NCBI GenBank assembly: GCA_030149525.1
Contig: JASBRJ010000235.1
Coordinates: 1 to 64,000 of the forward strand
Direction of reading: 5' to 3'
Length of the DNA stretch: 64,000 bases
DNA from: a bacterium
GTDB taxonomy: Bacteria; Vulcanimicrobiota; Xenobia; Xenobiales; JADMJV01
The position numbers and the translations under genes were made by a program. The first letter of the stretch is position 1. Every line of letters begins with the position of its first letter. Positions 1 to 8,675 of the stretch are shown here, in pieces. Under the pieces are notes generated by a model, which saw only the letters and a list, made by a program, of their open reading frames with translations, had not been told where the DNA came from and did not search any database.

Positions 1-2
1 GT

Positions 3-599
3 GATGAGGCCAAACAGGCTCCCCCGCCCTCCGCAGCGAGGGCCTTTATCAATATGCTTCCCCTCTTGATACTGACCTGGTATCTGTGTGCCCACGGTCC
101 CGACAAAAACCCGAAATATCGCTTGGATGCTTGTGGTAAAAACCTTCATAAAATAGCGGTGGCTATTGAGAAAGACAGGTTGACAAGCGATGACAAGCTG
201 TACAGTCCCAAGTTGGAAGAAGTTTTCGGCAAGAAAGAGATTCCGGAGTGTCCGGTGGGCGGCAAAGAATCCTACCTCAACGGTTACACTGTCTCGTCCG
301 ACAGAACGTCCTACTTGCTGGTTTGTAAGGGCGATCATCACACCAAAGCTGAAGTTCCTCCTGATTTCCCGAGGATAGCCTTTTCGGTGCAAGAAGCTCA
401 AGGACAGGCGACCGACAAATTTGTCGATGAGCCAGCTAAGTCCGCTGAGGAAGAGCAACCAGACGTTGGCAAAGTCCAAGAAGAAAGCGAAAAAAACGGG
501 GAAGGGGAGCAAGGCAAAAAGGACATCGAGAAAGTCGAACCATCCCAAAGCCCCACTCCGCGAGCCACTGCTGAGCCCAAGCGAGACTCAGAAGGTTAG
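3..599 (+). CDS. Partial membrane-anchored protein with pilin-like C-terminal globular domain
   Basis: The frame is open to the left edge, so the true start may lie outside the window; the first internal ATG is at 54. A hydrophobic stretch (MLPLLILTWYLC, after position 54) is followed by a domain with the pattern ACGKNLHKIAVAIEKD, PECPVGG and CKGDHH. This resembles the globular part of short pseudopilin-like proteins with paired cysteines. There is no G-FxxxE prepilin cleavage motif in the visible part, so this is not a standard pilin. The last 60 residues are acidic and lysine-rich low-complexity sequence, probably disordered. The function is unknown. Convergence with the GH13 gene is close. 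Confidence 0.55.
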   Translation, partial: DEAKQAPPPSAARAFINMLPLLILTWYLCAHGPDKNPKYRLDACGKNLHKIAVAIEKDRLTSDDKLYSPKLEEVFGKKEIPECPVGGKESYLNGYTVSSDRTSYLLVCKGDHHTKAEVPPDFPRIAFSVQEAQGQATDKFVDEPAKSAEEEQPDVGKVQEESEKNGEGEQGKKDIEKVEPSQSPTPRATAEPKRDSEG

Positions 600-612
600 A
601 TTTTCCGTTCTT

Positions 613-801
613 TTGCTGGTGGGCTTTCTCACCACATTCAGTCTAGCCACCGGTGCCCTAGAGGCCGGATTCACCGGCGACCACGGCTGGCACCTTTCCG
701 CCATCGATACTCATGGAAAGTGCCGAGCCAGACTTTTGCTTTCTTGGCGGGAGGCTCCGAAGTTCGATGTCTACGATCGGAGCGGAAAAGAACTCTTCTA
801 A
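613..801 (+). CDS. Possible small exported protein
   Basis: The frame reads LLLVGFLTTFSLATGALEAG and then about 45 residues ending SGKELF, which looks like a signal peptide followed by a short secreted domain. No ATG is well placed. TTG at 613 or GTG at 619 are possible starts, and the same frame runs back to an ATG at 421 inside the upstream gene. The stop overlaps the convergent GH13 stop by a few bases. The function is unknown and the gene may not be real. Confidence 0.3.
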   Translation: MLVGFLTTFSLATGALEAGFTGDHGWHLSAIDTHGKCRARLLLSWREAPKFDVYDRSGKELF

Positions 802-3335
802 ATGCTCTTCTTCCAGACTTTCACCGAGTAGCCGCCGATTCTCAGCCCGCGGCTTGTCGTGCCTTGATATCCATAGGCTTTCTTCTCGCTGTTGAGCACC
901 AGCTGGGCGTTTTCCAGCATCTCTTCGGGAAGCCGGCGAGTCGTTGGGCCAAAATTGCCGACGATCCAAAACCTGCCCCGTTTTATGGCGAGAATCCCAT
1001 GGTCCTGGTGAAGATAGTGATGGGCGATGGTTTGCTGAGCCCACAGATCATGGTTTTTATTTCTCAAGGAGAGAACGTCCCGAATCCCGGCCAGATGTTG
1101 TCTTCGATAGGCGGGTAGCTTGTTCCCCAGTAGATGGCTCTCCACATCCCAGGTGTGGGGAAGTCCCCAGCTAAAGAAGTTGGACGCGAGATCCTCGGTG
1201 CCTTGGAAAAGAATGGGATATCCGGGACACAGCAACGAGAACCAACTGACCAGGCGGGCTATGTCCAGGCCTCGACTGTGATCGCAGACCAGGTTGTAGA
1301 GCCTCTTGGCATTGCCGACTTCGTCGTGATTGGAGAGTACCGTTGCCGAATGGCAAGGGCTTGAAAATCCTTGGGGAAAGGTGAGATGTTCCAGAAAACG
1401 CGCTAAATCCGGGGTGCCTCCCGTTACCAGCGATTGGGTGATGGAGGGGTGATTATGGTCGAAGATAAGTCGGTGTTGATGCTCGGTGTTCCACATGCCG
1501 TGAAATCCGGCTCCACCGATCTCCACCGGATTGGTGATGATGGGATGAGGGGGAAACTCCTCGGCAAAAGTGATGGCCTCGGGAAAGAAGTATTTCAGTC
1601 GGAGATGGATCCCCTGAAGCATTTTCCATCCTTCCCGGTCCCCTGAGCCCGGAGCGTGAATCAGATGGGTGAAGTCGAACCTTATCCCGTCAAAACCCAA
1701 TCGCTCTATCTGATCGACGGCGTGATCGATATAGAATTGGTAAACCGCCTTTTTGTTGTAAGCTGGAATGCTTCCCCAGGGAGTTCCGCGTTCGGAGGGG
1801 TCTTTCACTCGAGGTTTAGCTTCAGCCGTACCATATGGTCTTGCAGGGATACTCCCTTTGAGGATTACAGGAGCGTCGTTTCGCTCAAACCAAGCATTCT
1901 CAAGACCGTCGAACTCCCACAGGTCGTTGTGAAATCCGCCCACATGATTGTAGACCACGTCGGTGAGGACCCTCAGGCCGAGTTTGTGGGCCCGCTCAAT
2001 GAATTCGATGAGGTCTTTCTCCGCATCGGAGCCGGGTTCGGCAAAAGCTTCCTGGTGCGCCATAGAGGCTGTTCCCAGATAGCCCCAGTCTCTGAACCCC
2101 TCGGTGGCGTTGGTGGGCATGAGACAGATCGTGTTGAAGCCTAGTTTCTTGATCCGGCTCAGGATATCGCCCACCTGACGGAAGGTGGAGGTGCGGAGGT
2201 TGCCGCCCTGGCCTAGCAGCGAGCCCAGGTGGAGTTCGTACAGGGTGAGGCTCTCCCGAGGTGAGAGAACCGGAGTCAGTTGGGTGCGTCGATATTCGGA
2301 GACGACTCCGAAACGGGCCCAGTTGTGATGTCCGTCCAGCAGGTTGGACCACCGGTCGTGATAAGCTCTCCCCTTGTGATCCTCGATTCGGTAGGAGAGA
2401 CCACGCAGCTTCTCCTCGGGACCTATGGCGATGGAGTAAGCGTTCGCCGAGCTGTTGTGTTCCAGGACGATGGAGCCGTCGTCCTGGAGATTGTGATGCC
2501 ACCAGGTTTCTCCCGTCGGCAGCTTTTGCTCTCGGGGAAGTCGCTCCCGAAGTTGAGCGGCCGAGAGTGGGCTTTCGCCCCGGAACAAGCGAAGCGTCGG
2601 TGGGGCCTTAAGCTTCTCTTCCCGGGGCGGCACGGCTTCAAATCGGAGGTGATGCTGGCCTGTTTTCTCCACGCTGTAGCGATGACGATAGTCTCCCTGG
2701 GGAGAGAGAAAGAGATCGGAGACACCCCGCTGAGGACCCTGGCGCACCCTGGCGTAGGGATCGGCTCGAAAAATCTCTTGACCGTCGCTTGTGATGATCC
2801 GGAACCGGTAGGGGTGGCCAAGGCTTTCGTCCCACCCTTTTGAACTTTCGCCCTGCCAGAATTGCCCTCGGCGAGTGAGCGGAATCCTAAGGGCTTGAGG
2901 TGAGAGAATCTCAAGACTTACTTCCTCGGCGTTGGGGGCCCACACGGCTGTCCGCAGACCGTTTTGTCCCTGGCGGTGGAGTCCGAGCCAGGTCCGATGC
3001 CCCACTCGGAAATGGGGCGATTGATCGAGAGAAGGGATGAAGGAGGCGGCTTCATTCTCGAACAGCATCCACTCACCGTGCAGGTCTTTGACTCCCCAGA
3101 AGAAGGTCTGCCCGGGTTCTGCGATCAGGTCGAGGGTCGCTTGAAAAGTTCCCTCTGCCGCCCGCTTCATGGGTGTTCCGCTGCCGTGCCACTCGGGGGA
3201 AAAGTCGCCGTGGTCGTTCCAGGAGCCAAAGAGATTGAGATCGCCCATGGGGAGCGCGTCGGGGTGGAAGGTGAAGTTGACTCGGTAGGTTTTGGCGACT
3301 CGCTTTTTCACAGTCGGAGACACTACCAGGGTCAA
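798..3335 (-). CDS. GH13-family alpha-glucan branching enzyme-like protein
   Basis: This 845-residue protein has an N-terminal CBM48-like beta-sandwich region (to about residue 220), a linker with further beta-rich sequence, and a GH13 (beta/alpha)8 barrel from about 360. All four GH13 signatures are visible: DVVYNH at 459-464, GIRFDFTH at 550-557 (nucleophile Asp554), TFAEEFP with the acid/base Glu592 or 593, and SNHDE with Asp671. This architecture fits glycogen branching enzymes. A related trehalose-forming or amylolytic GH13 cannot be excluded. The ATG overlaps the stop of the upstream MscS-type channel gene as ATGA, so the two are translationally coupled. No signal peptide is seen, so the enzyme is probably cytoplasmic. 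Confidence 0.85.
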   Translation of the reverse strand: MTLVVSPTVKKRVAKTYRVNFTFHPDALPMGDLNLFGSWNDHGDFSPEWHGSGTPMKRAAEGTFQATLDLIAEPGQTFFWGVKDLHGEWMLFENEAASFIPSLDQSPHFRVGHRTWLGLHRQGQNGLRTAVWAPNAEEVSLEILSPQALRIPLTRRGQFWQGESSKGWDESLGHPYRFRIITSDGQEIFRADPYARVRQGPQRGVSDLFLSPQGDYRHRYSVEKTGQHHLRFEAVPPREEKLKAPPTLRLFRGESPLSAAQLRERLPREQKLPTGETWWHHNLQDDGSIVLEHNSSANAYSIAIGPEEKLRGLSYRIEDHKGRAYHDRWSNLLDGHHNWARFGVVSEYRRTQLTPVLSPRESLTLYELHLGSLLGQGGNLRTSTFRQVGDILSRIKKLGFNTICLMPTNATEGFRDWGYLGTASMAHQEAFAEPGSDAEKDLIEFIERAHKLGLRVLTDVVYNHVGGFHNDLWEFDGLENAWFERNDAPVILKGSIPARPYGTAEAKPRVKDPSERGTPWGSIPAYNKKAVYQFYIDHAVDQIERLGFDGIRFDFTHLIHAPGSGDREGWKMLQGIHLRLKYFFPEAITFAEEFPPHPIITNPVEIGGAGFHGMWNTEHQHRLIFDHNHPSITQSLVTGGTPDLARFLEHLTFPQGFSSPCHSATVLSNHDEVGNAKRLYNLVCDHSRGLDIARLVSWFSLLCPGYPILFQGTEDLASNFFSWGLPHTWDVESHLLGNKLPAYRRQHLAGIRDVLSLRNKNHDLWAQQTIAHHYLHQDHGILAIKRGRFWIVGNFGPTTRRLPEEMLENAQLVLNSEKKAYGYQGTTSRGLRIGGYSVKVWKKSI

Positions 3336-5539
3336 GATTCTTGCTCCTTCTCGGAGACGACTCTGACAGGCACCGGTTCATGAAAATTGAGATCTCGTTG
3401 CGGGAACGGAATGGAAATGTTGTGCTCTTTGAACAGTTCGTCGATGTGAATGCGCACTTTGGTGCAAACACGATCCCGGTCCATGGGCGTGGCGACCGCT
3501 ACCCAGAAGTGAACGGTAAAGTTGAGCGAAGAGTCGGCAAAATCATCGAAGGTGACGATGGGACCGGGGTTTTTCAGAACTTCGTTGACGTCGTTGGCCG
3601 CCTGGCTCACTAGATCGATCACCTGCTGAGGAGAGCTTCCATAGGCAACCCCCACGCTGACTTTGGTTCGAATGCGGCTGTCTTCAAGAGTCCAGTTCAC
3701 GACCTTGTTTTCCAGCAGCACCGAGTTGGGCAGAATCACATGGATTCCAGTAGGGATTCTCACGCGGGTCGAGCGGGCGCCGATCTCTTCTACCACCCCG
3801 AGAGTGTCGTCTACTTCAACCATGTCGCCGGCACGAACCGGTCGCTCTACCATCAGAATGAGTCCGCTGATGAAGTTGTTGAGAATGTTCTGCGCTCCAA
3901 AACCGACGGCAATGGCGAGAGTACCACCCAGGAAGGTGAAGATGGTCAAAGGGATATTGACCACATGGAGGCTGAACAGGAAGACAAGTAAGATGAGGAA
4001 GTACCGGAGGAACCTCTCCAGATTGGCCTTCACGTTTTCCCGGATGGGAAGCACGCGTATCAGACGTGCACTAAGGAACTTGGTGAAGCGCCCTACAAAT
4101 CCCAGGCCCAGAATCAAGACAGTGACGGCAACGCACAGTTTGCCCACAGTGACGGCGCTGTCACCCATGGTGTAGAGTTCGATATTCCAGAAGTCCACTA
4201 GTGTTCCCCAGGCGTCACCGGCTCTCTCCCCAAGGGACCTCTGCTGATCTTGCAGAGTAAGTTCGGCCTGGAGGCGTTTGGCTAGAGAGGCCGTCTCTTT
4301 GTGGTAGGCCAGGAGATCTTCGATAGCTTTCTGGCGGTTGACCAGAGCCTGGATCTGAATTTCTCGCCATCGGTCGAGCTCTTGCTCAGATTCCTCCTCG
4401 TTGTTGAGCAGTCCGGAAAGAGTCCCTCGAATTTGAGTCAGTTCGGTATCTAGAACTTGGCGAGACTTGTTGAGTCGATTGAGGAGCCCCCGGGTCGACT
4501 CGAGCCACTCGGAGTAGTTGGTCGACCCCTGATTCTGGTGGGTGAGATAGCGCCACTCCCAAAGATCTCGACGGGAGAGAATGTATTCGAGTTTTTCCTC
4601 CAGCAGCCGGCGTTTTCGTTGGTGGGTCGTCACCCATTCTTGGCGTGCCGCAATTTCTGAAACTTGCTCGGAGTCGGGGATTCCGTCTTCCAGGAGAGTG
4701 TTGAGGCGTTGGCTGCTAACTTCTTCGGATTTTTTGAAGCTCTTGAGCCGTTCTGTTGCCTGGTCGCGGTCGGCCTCCAGGCTATCGAGCTGAGTTTGGA
4801 GGGTGGACTCGGAGAATCGGAAGCTGTCCTGGACGAGCTGGATCTTGAGTTGCAAAAGCTCCTGGCGCTTTTCAGCCAACTCCTGTTCGAGTTTGGAGGT
4901 CTCAAGCTCGGCTTGAGCGAGGTCGACTCCGCTTTGAGCAGCCTCTATGGCCACCATGGCGTTCTCAACTCGACGTTTCAGTTCCACGTCGCCCGGTGAA
5001 TCGTTGAGCCGGTCCAACAATCTTCTTCGCAGGGCTTGAAGCTTGGACAGCCTCTGACTTTCCAGATCCTCGGAGGTCTTGGCGGCGTTGGTGGCGAGGC
5101 GAGCCGAACGCAATTTCTCACCGGTAACGTCCAATTCGCTCTGCAGACCGTCCAGCAGAGCCACAGTGTAGGGCTTTGGGACGTCAAGCCCTCGCGAGGA
5201 AACTTCTTTAATCGCCTCGGAAACCTGTTCGCTCTCGGTCTTGATGCGGGCTTTCCCCTGTTCAAGAGTGATGAGACGACGCAGATTGACGTCGTAACGT
5301 TGCAGCGAGTCGACATAGCCGGGGGGGGCTTCCGGGTCGACCGAGCGCACGCTGAAGGGGGCTCCTTCCGGAGCCTCTTCCAAACGTCTCTGAACCTCCT
5401 GAAGCTTGTCTCTCAGTTCGGTGACCTTGTCGGAGGCCGTGGGAGAGGGAGTGGGAGAGGCGGTTTGGGCGAGACCGGGCAGGGCCAGCCAGAGTAGGCT
5501 GAGCAATATGATGAGTCGAAAGAATGCTCTGACAGTCAT
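3332..5539 (-). CDS. MscS-family mechanosensitive channel with long periplasmic coiled coil
   Basis: The 735-residue protein opens with a signal peptide (RAFFRLIILLSLLWLALPGLAQ) and a Ser/Thr/Pro-rich linker. It then has about 400 residues of charged heptad-like helix (roughly 35-440), as in large MscK/YbdG-type channels. Transmembrane segments follow near 455-480 and 500-550. The pore helix and beta domain carry the MscS hallmark GFGAQNILNNFISGLILMVE, then RAGDMVEV and LPNSVLLENKVVNW. Such channels release solutes on hypo-osmotic shock. Coupling to a glycan-branching enzyme downstream could link osmotic balance and carbon storage, but that is inference. Confidence 0.9.
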   Translation of the reverse strand: MTVRAFFRLIILLSLLWLALPGLAQTASPTPSPTASDKVTELRDKLQEVQRRLEEAPEGAPFSVRSVDPEAPPGYVDSLQRYDVNLRRLITLEQGKARIKTESEQVSEAIKEVSSRGLDVPKPYTVALLDGLQSELDVTGEKLRSARLATNAAKTSEDLESQRLSKLQALRRRLLDRLNDSPGDVELKRRVENAMVAIEAAQSGVDLAQAELETSKLEQELAEKRQELLQLKIQLVQDSFRFSESTLQTQLDSLEADRDQATERLKSFKKSEEVSSQRLNTLLEDGIPDSEQVSEIAARQEWVTTHQRKRRLLEEKLEYILSRRDLWEWRYLTHQNQGSTNYSEWLESTRGLLNRLNKSRQVLDTELTQIRGTLSGLLNNEEESEQELDRWREIQIQALVNRQKAIEDLLAYHKETASLAKRLQAELTLQDQQRSLGERAGDAWGTLVDFWNIELYTMGDSAVTVGKLCVAVTVLILGLGFVGRFTKFLSARLIRVLPIRENVKANLERFLRYFLILLVFLFSLHVVNIPLTIFTFLGGTLAIAVGFGAQNILNNFISGLILMVERPVRAGDMVEVDDTLGVVEEIGARSTRVRIPTGIHVILPNSVLLENKVVNWTLEDSRIRTKVSVGVAYGSSPQQVIDLVSQAANDVNEVLKNPGPIVTFDDFADSSLNFTVHFWVAVATPMDRDRVCTKVRIHIDELFKEHNISIPFPQRDLNFHEPVPVRVVSEKEQES

Positions 5540-5597
5540 AATCGGGTGGTTTCCCTAACCACCATTGGATCATTGACGGAAAGGACCTGTCCGAAAC

Positions 5598-7298
5598 CTA
5601 TACAGAGTGAGTTGTAGGTGTGAAATCGTAAGCCATCATGGCTTCGTAGCCGCTCTTAACGATGTCGTCGGCCATGTGAAAATCGAACAGCCCGAAGCGG
5701 TCGGTATCCGGTTGAACGTAGTGATCGATAAGATGGCGCATTCGACCGATAGCGGCGGCGTTGGTGAGAGTGGTGACGCGGATGAGAACCTCGACGATAT
5801 GAGGAGCCGTGGTGGTGCCGGTAAGCTTTCGCCACAGTTGTTTACTCAGAGTGCCTTCGAAGTCGGCATCCTGAATGGCCATTTCTTCTTTGGGATCAAC
5901 ATTGATAGCCAGAATCTCTCCACAGCCATGCTCTGAGGCCACGTCCACCGGAAGGTTGTTGAGCAGACCTCCGTCGAGCAGCAGACGCCCGTTATAGGGG
6001 TAGGGAGGGGCCACGCCGGGGATGGACATACCCACGGCCAGCCAGCGATAAAGGAGACCACGGTCATGAACCACCGACTGGGCGTTGGTGATGTCGGCTG
6101 TCATGCAGAAGAAAGGGATGTCCAGATCCTCGATGTGCCGATGACCGAACAGGCGAACCAATCGCCCGCGAACCCGGTCCCCTTTGACAAGAGAGTAGAG
6201 AGGAAGATTGAAGTCGAGAAAGGGGCCGGCATCGATCCAGGTCCAACGGAGATCACGCTCCACCTCGGCCGCACTCCGACCGGAGGCTATAAGAGCGGCG
6301 CAGAAGCCGCCCATGCTTGTTCCGGCAACGAGATCCGGCTTAATGCCTCTTTCCTCCAAGGCTCTGAAGACACCGACATGGGCGAGTCCCCTGGCTCCAC
6401 CGCCTCCCAGAACCAATCCGAACGCCTTACGGTTGATAAACCGGGCGATTCGGTCCGGGTACTTGTTCCAGTCCAGATGGTGGACCTGAACGTTGTCCCG
6501 ACCTTCCAGCCATTTGGAAGTTCGTTTGGCTTGGCCGAAGCCGATGAGGGTGAGAAGCAGCTTGCCTTCTCGTTTGTGGAGGCCGCTCCAGTATTGCTCA
6601 TGGACCCCCGGTCCCACCGGTTCGTCCTTCAGGCCCACCAGCATAACTCTGTCGGCCTGGCGAAGACAGCGCTCGCTCCATTCACACAATCCTGTGCGGC
6701 ATTGGTAGAGAACCGTTCCCGCTTCTTGTTCCAACTCGTTGAACCAGCCTATTCCGGGGACCTCATCCCGAGGCTCGGCCAGGGTTGTGGGATTGAACTT
6801 GTTGAGAGAGACCTGGAGGCGCTTGCAGAAATCCTCAAACTCCGGGTGCCCCGTCAAAGGAACCACCGCAATGCTCTGCGGGGGCTTGGTTTGCTGGACG
6901 TAGGAGCCGGCCAGGCGGTCGGTGACATGGAGGGCAACCTTGAGCATGGCTCTCGGGTGTTGCTCCAGTAATTTTTCGAAAGCTTCTCTGGTGAGTTCCA
7001 GGAGAAGACAGTCTCTTTCCGCCTTGACCGTATTGGTACGGTTGCCGTCGCGAAGAAGAGCGACCTCTCCCACGCACTCCATCGGATGGACTTCACTAAT
7101 CCGGCGGCGGCCGCTCCACACGCCCATACGTCCGTAGGCGAGAATATAGAAAGACTCTGCCTTCTCGCCCTCACTGAAAAGGATGTTTCCGCGAGGAACC
7201 TCGATATATTGGCAGGCTCGGGCCATCTCTTCCAGCGCCTCTTGATCGAGATCGGAGAAAAATTCCGTGTCTCGAAGAAGATCGATCGGTTCTCTCAT
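5598..7298 (-). CDS. Patatin-like phospholipase with N-terminal cyclic-nucleotide-binding domain
   Basis: Residues 10-130 form a Crp-type cyclic-nucleotide-binding domain (FSEGEKAESFYILAYGRMGV, VGEVALLRDGNRTNTVKAE). A middle region of unknown fold follows to about 290. Residues 290-480 are a patatin domain with the oxyanion motif GGGGARG at 298-304, the nucleophile motif GTSMGG (Ser328) and the catalytic Asp in DGG (Asp442). This matches bacterial proteins related to eukaryotic neuropathy target esterase, which hydrolyse lysophospholipids at membranes. The catalytic dyad is complete. Length and domain order are normal for the family. Confidence 0.93.
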   Translation of the reverse strand: MREPIDLLRDTEFFSDLDQEALEEMARACQYIEVPRGNILFSEGEKAESFYILAYGRMGVWSGRRRISEVHPMECVGEVALLRDGNRTNTVKAERDCLLLELTREAFEKLLEQHPRAMLKVALHVTDRLAGSYVQQTKPPQSIAVVPLTGHPEFEDFCKRLQVSLNKFNPTTLAEPRDEVPGIGWFNELEQEAGTVLYQCRTGLCEWSERCLRQADRVMLVGLKDEPVGPGVHEQYWSGLHKREGKLLLTLIGFGQAKRTSKWLEGRDNVQVHHLDWNKYPDRIARFINRKAFGLVLGGGGARGLAHVGVFRALEERGIKPDLVAGTSMGGFCAALIASGRSAAEVERDLRWTWIDAGPFLDFNLPLYSLVKGDRVRGRLVRLFGHRHIEDLDIPFFCMTADITNAQSVVHDRGLLYRWLAVGMSIPGVAPPYPYNGRLLLDGGLLNNLPVDVASEHGCGEILAINVDPKEEMAIQDADFEGTLSKQLWRKLTGTTTAPHIVEVLIRVTTLTNAAAIGRMRHLIDHYVQPDTDRFGLFDFHMADDIVKSGYEAMMAYDFTPTTHSV

Positions 7299-7351
7299 TC
7301 CGCGTTTTTCGGCACATCTGCCGGGTTTCCGTCAGTTTAAGGCCAAAACAT

Positions 7352-7900
7352 TTGTCAGGGTCTCTCAAGGGGCGGGGTCATGCCGGTCGCGCGTCGAACG
7401 CCCGGGGCGTGAGATATTGTCCAGCTTGTTACGAAGTGCTCATGATGAAGTTTCAAGATCCTGAAAGCGGATTGGAGATCGACTCCTGTCCCGAGTGCTA
7501 CGGCCTGTGGTTCGACGGAGAAGAGTTGAAGCTCATTTTTCAAAGCCCGAGGCTCTCTCAGCAGATTTTGGAAGAGGGCGCGGCCGAACGCCTGATGCGA
7601 CCGGAGCGAGATGTGGGCCGGATAGACGGCAGTCGGCTTTGTCCCGTCTGCAGCGAGCAGGAGCTTTTCAGTTCTCAGATGGGAAACATTCAGGTAGATT
7701 ACTGCCTGGGCTGCCACGGAATCTGGTTCGACAAGAGCGAGTTGGAACAGATGGTCACGGCCTATCGAAACGGGGAGCGTGGCAATCTGGTAATCTTGAA
7801 TCAGTTGGCGGAGGGGTTGGGAACATTGAACAACCCCAACCCTGAGGCGGAGTCCTTCTTGCAGGCTCTGGAACGTTATCAACAGAGTCTTAGGATCTGA
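7352..7900 (+). CDS. Protein with two TFIIB-type zinc ribbons
   Basis: Two similar modules each have a CxxC pair followed by CxxC: CPAC...CPECYGLWFDGEEL and CPVC...CLGCHGIWFDKSEL. The GxWFDxxEL tail after the second pair is typical of the zf-TFIIB family, whose bacterial members are mostly uncharacterised. The longest frame starts with TTG at 7352. The GTG at 7409, directly before RYCPAC, is an attractive alternative start, but neither has a clear ribosome-binding site. It is divergent from the patatin gene. Zinc binding is likely from the four pairs; the role is unknown. Confidence 0.82.
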   Translation: MSGSLKGRGHAGRASNARGVRYCPACYEVLMMKFQDPESGLEIDSCPECYGLWFDGEELKLIFQSPRLSQQILEEGAAERLMRPERDVGRIDGSRLCPVCSEQELFSSQMGNIQVDYCLGCHGIWFDKSELEQMVTAYRNGERGNLVILNQLAEGLGTLNNPNPEAESFLQALERYQQSLRI

Positions 7901-7925
7901 TCCTCCCTTGCCCCGAGATTCCTCC

Positions 7926-8675
7926 TCAGCGGACTAGCACCACACTGTTCGGCACCAGGTTTCGATAGCGGCTGCGGCCGTTTCTTTCTTTGCCCACAAA
8001 CCAGTACTTCTGGGGAAAAAGCGGTTGTCGAACCCGGTAAGACCAGCGAGATTCATAATCGTTGTGCGCTCCGAAGCTTTGCAGGAGGGTCGACCAGTAA
8101 GGTGCGACGGTGGAGGGCTTGAGATGAAACCTGTCCGGGGAATACCAGGCCGAGTCGGCGGGCTGAAAACGGTAGCCACGATCTCGACACAGTTGTTCGA
8201 TTCTCACCTCTATCTCTTCCAGGTCTCGGGTCACCTGGTCGCGGGTGACCGCCGTTCCGTTGGAGTAGTAGAGCCTTGCCAGGGAGCGAAAGAAGGTGGG
8301 GTTGAGTGTGGCCAGGCTTTTTGCCGGCAATCCGCCGATGACGATCTCGAAATTGGCCGCTTCTAAGCGCAGGGCAAGGTCGGTGACCCAACCCACAACT
8401 TGCTCCGGAGCTTGAGAGTAGGCGATGTCGTTTCCGATGTCGGTGATGAATGCCACGCGACGCACCGAACTCTCATAATAGAAACCGAAATCGACCGCCG
8501 AAAGGGGCTCGTAGTGAAACAGTGGGTTGCCCGCTCTTAATCCGTAGGAACGTCCCGGTCCGTGGGCCAGGCCGATCTCCAGGTGTCCTGGAAATCGGCG
8601 TCGCACTTCGGTGAGGGCGGCCCGCCGGGAGAGCCATAGATTGCTGGCTCCGTAGAGCAAGATCTGATTCTTCAC
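7926..8675 (-). CDS. SGNH-hydrolase-like protein
   Basis: The 249-residue protein begins with ILLYGASNLWLSR, has ITDIGNDIAYSQAPEQVVGW in the middle and DRFHLKP near the end. These are compatible with block I, block III (GND) and block V (DxxH) of the SGNH/GDSL esterase superfamily, although block I has Ala-Ser in place of Asp-Ser. No signal peptide is visible. Its ATG overlaps the stop of the upstream GHKL-like gene by four bases, so the two are co-translated. The substrate is unknown. Confidence 0.6.
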   Translation of the reverse strand: MKNQILLYGASNLWLSRRAALTEVRRRFPGHLEIGLAHGPGRSYGLRAGNPLFHYEPLSAVDFGFYYESSVRRVAFITDIGNDIAYSQAPEQVVGWVTDLALRLEAANFEIVIGGLPAKSLATLNPTFFRSLARLYYSNGTAVTRDQVTRDLEEIEVRIEQLCRDRGYRFQPADSAWYSPDRFHLKPSTVAPYWSTLLQSFGAHNDYESRWSYRVRQPLFPQKYWFVGKERNGRSRYRNLVPNSVVLVR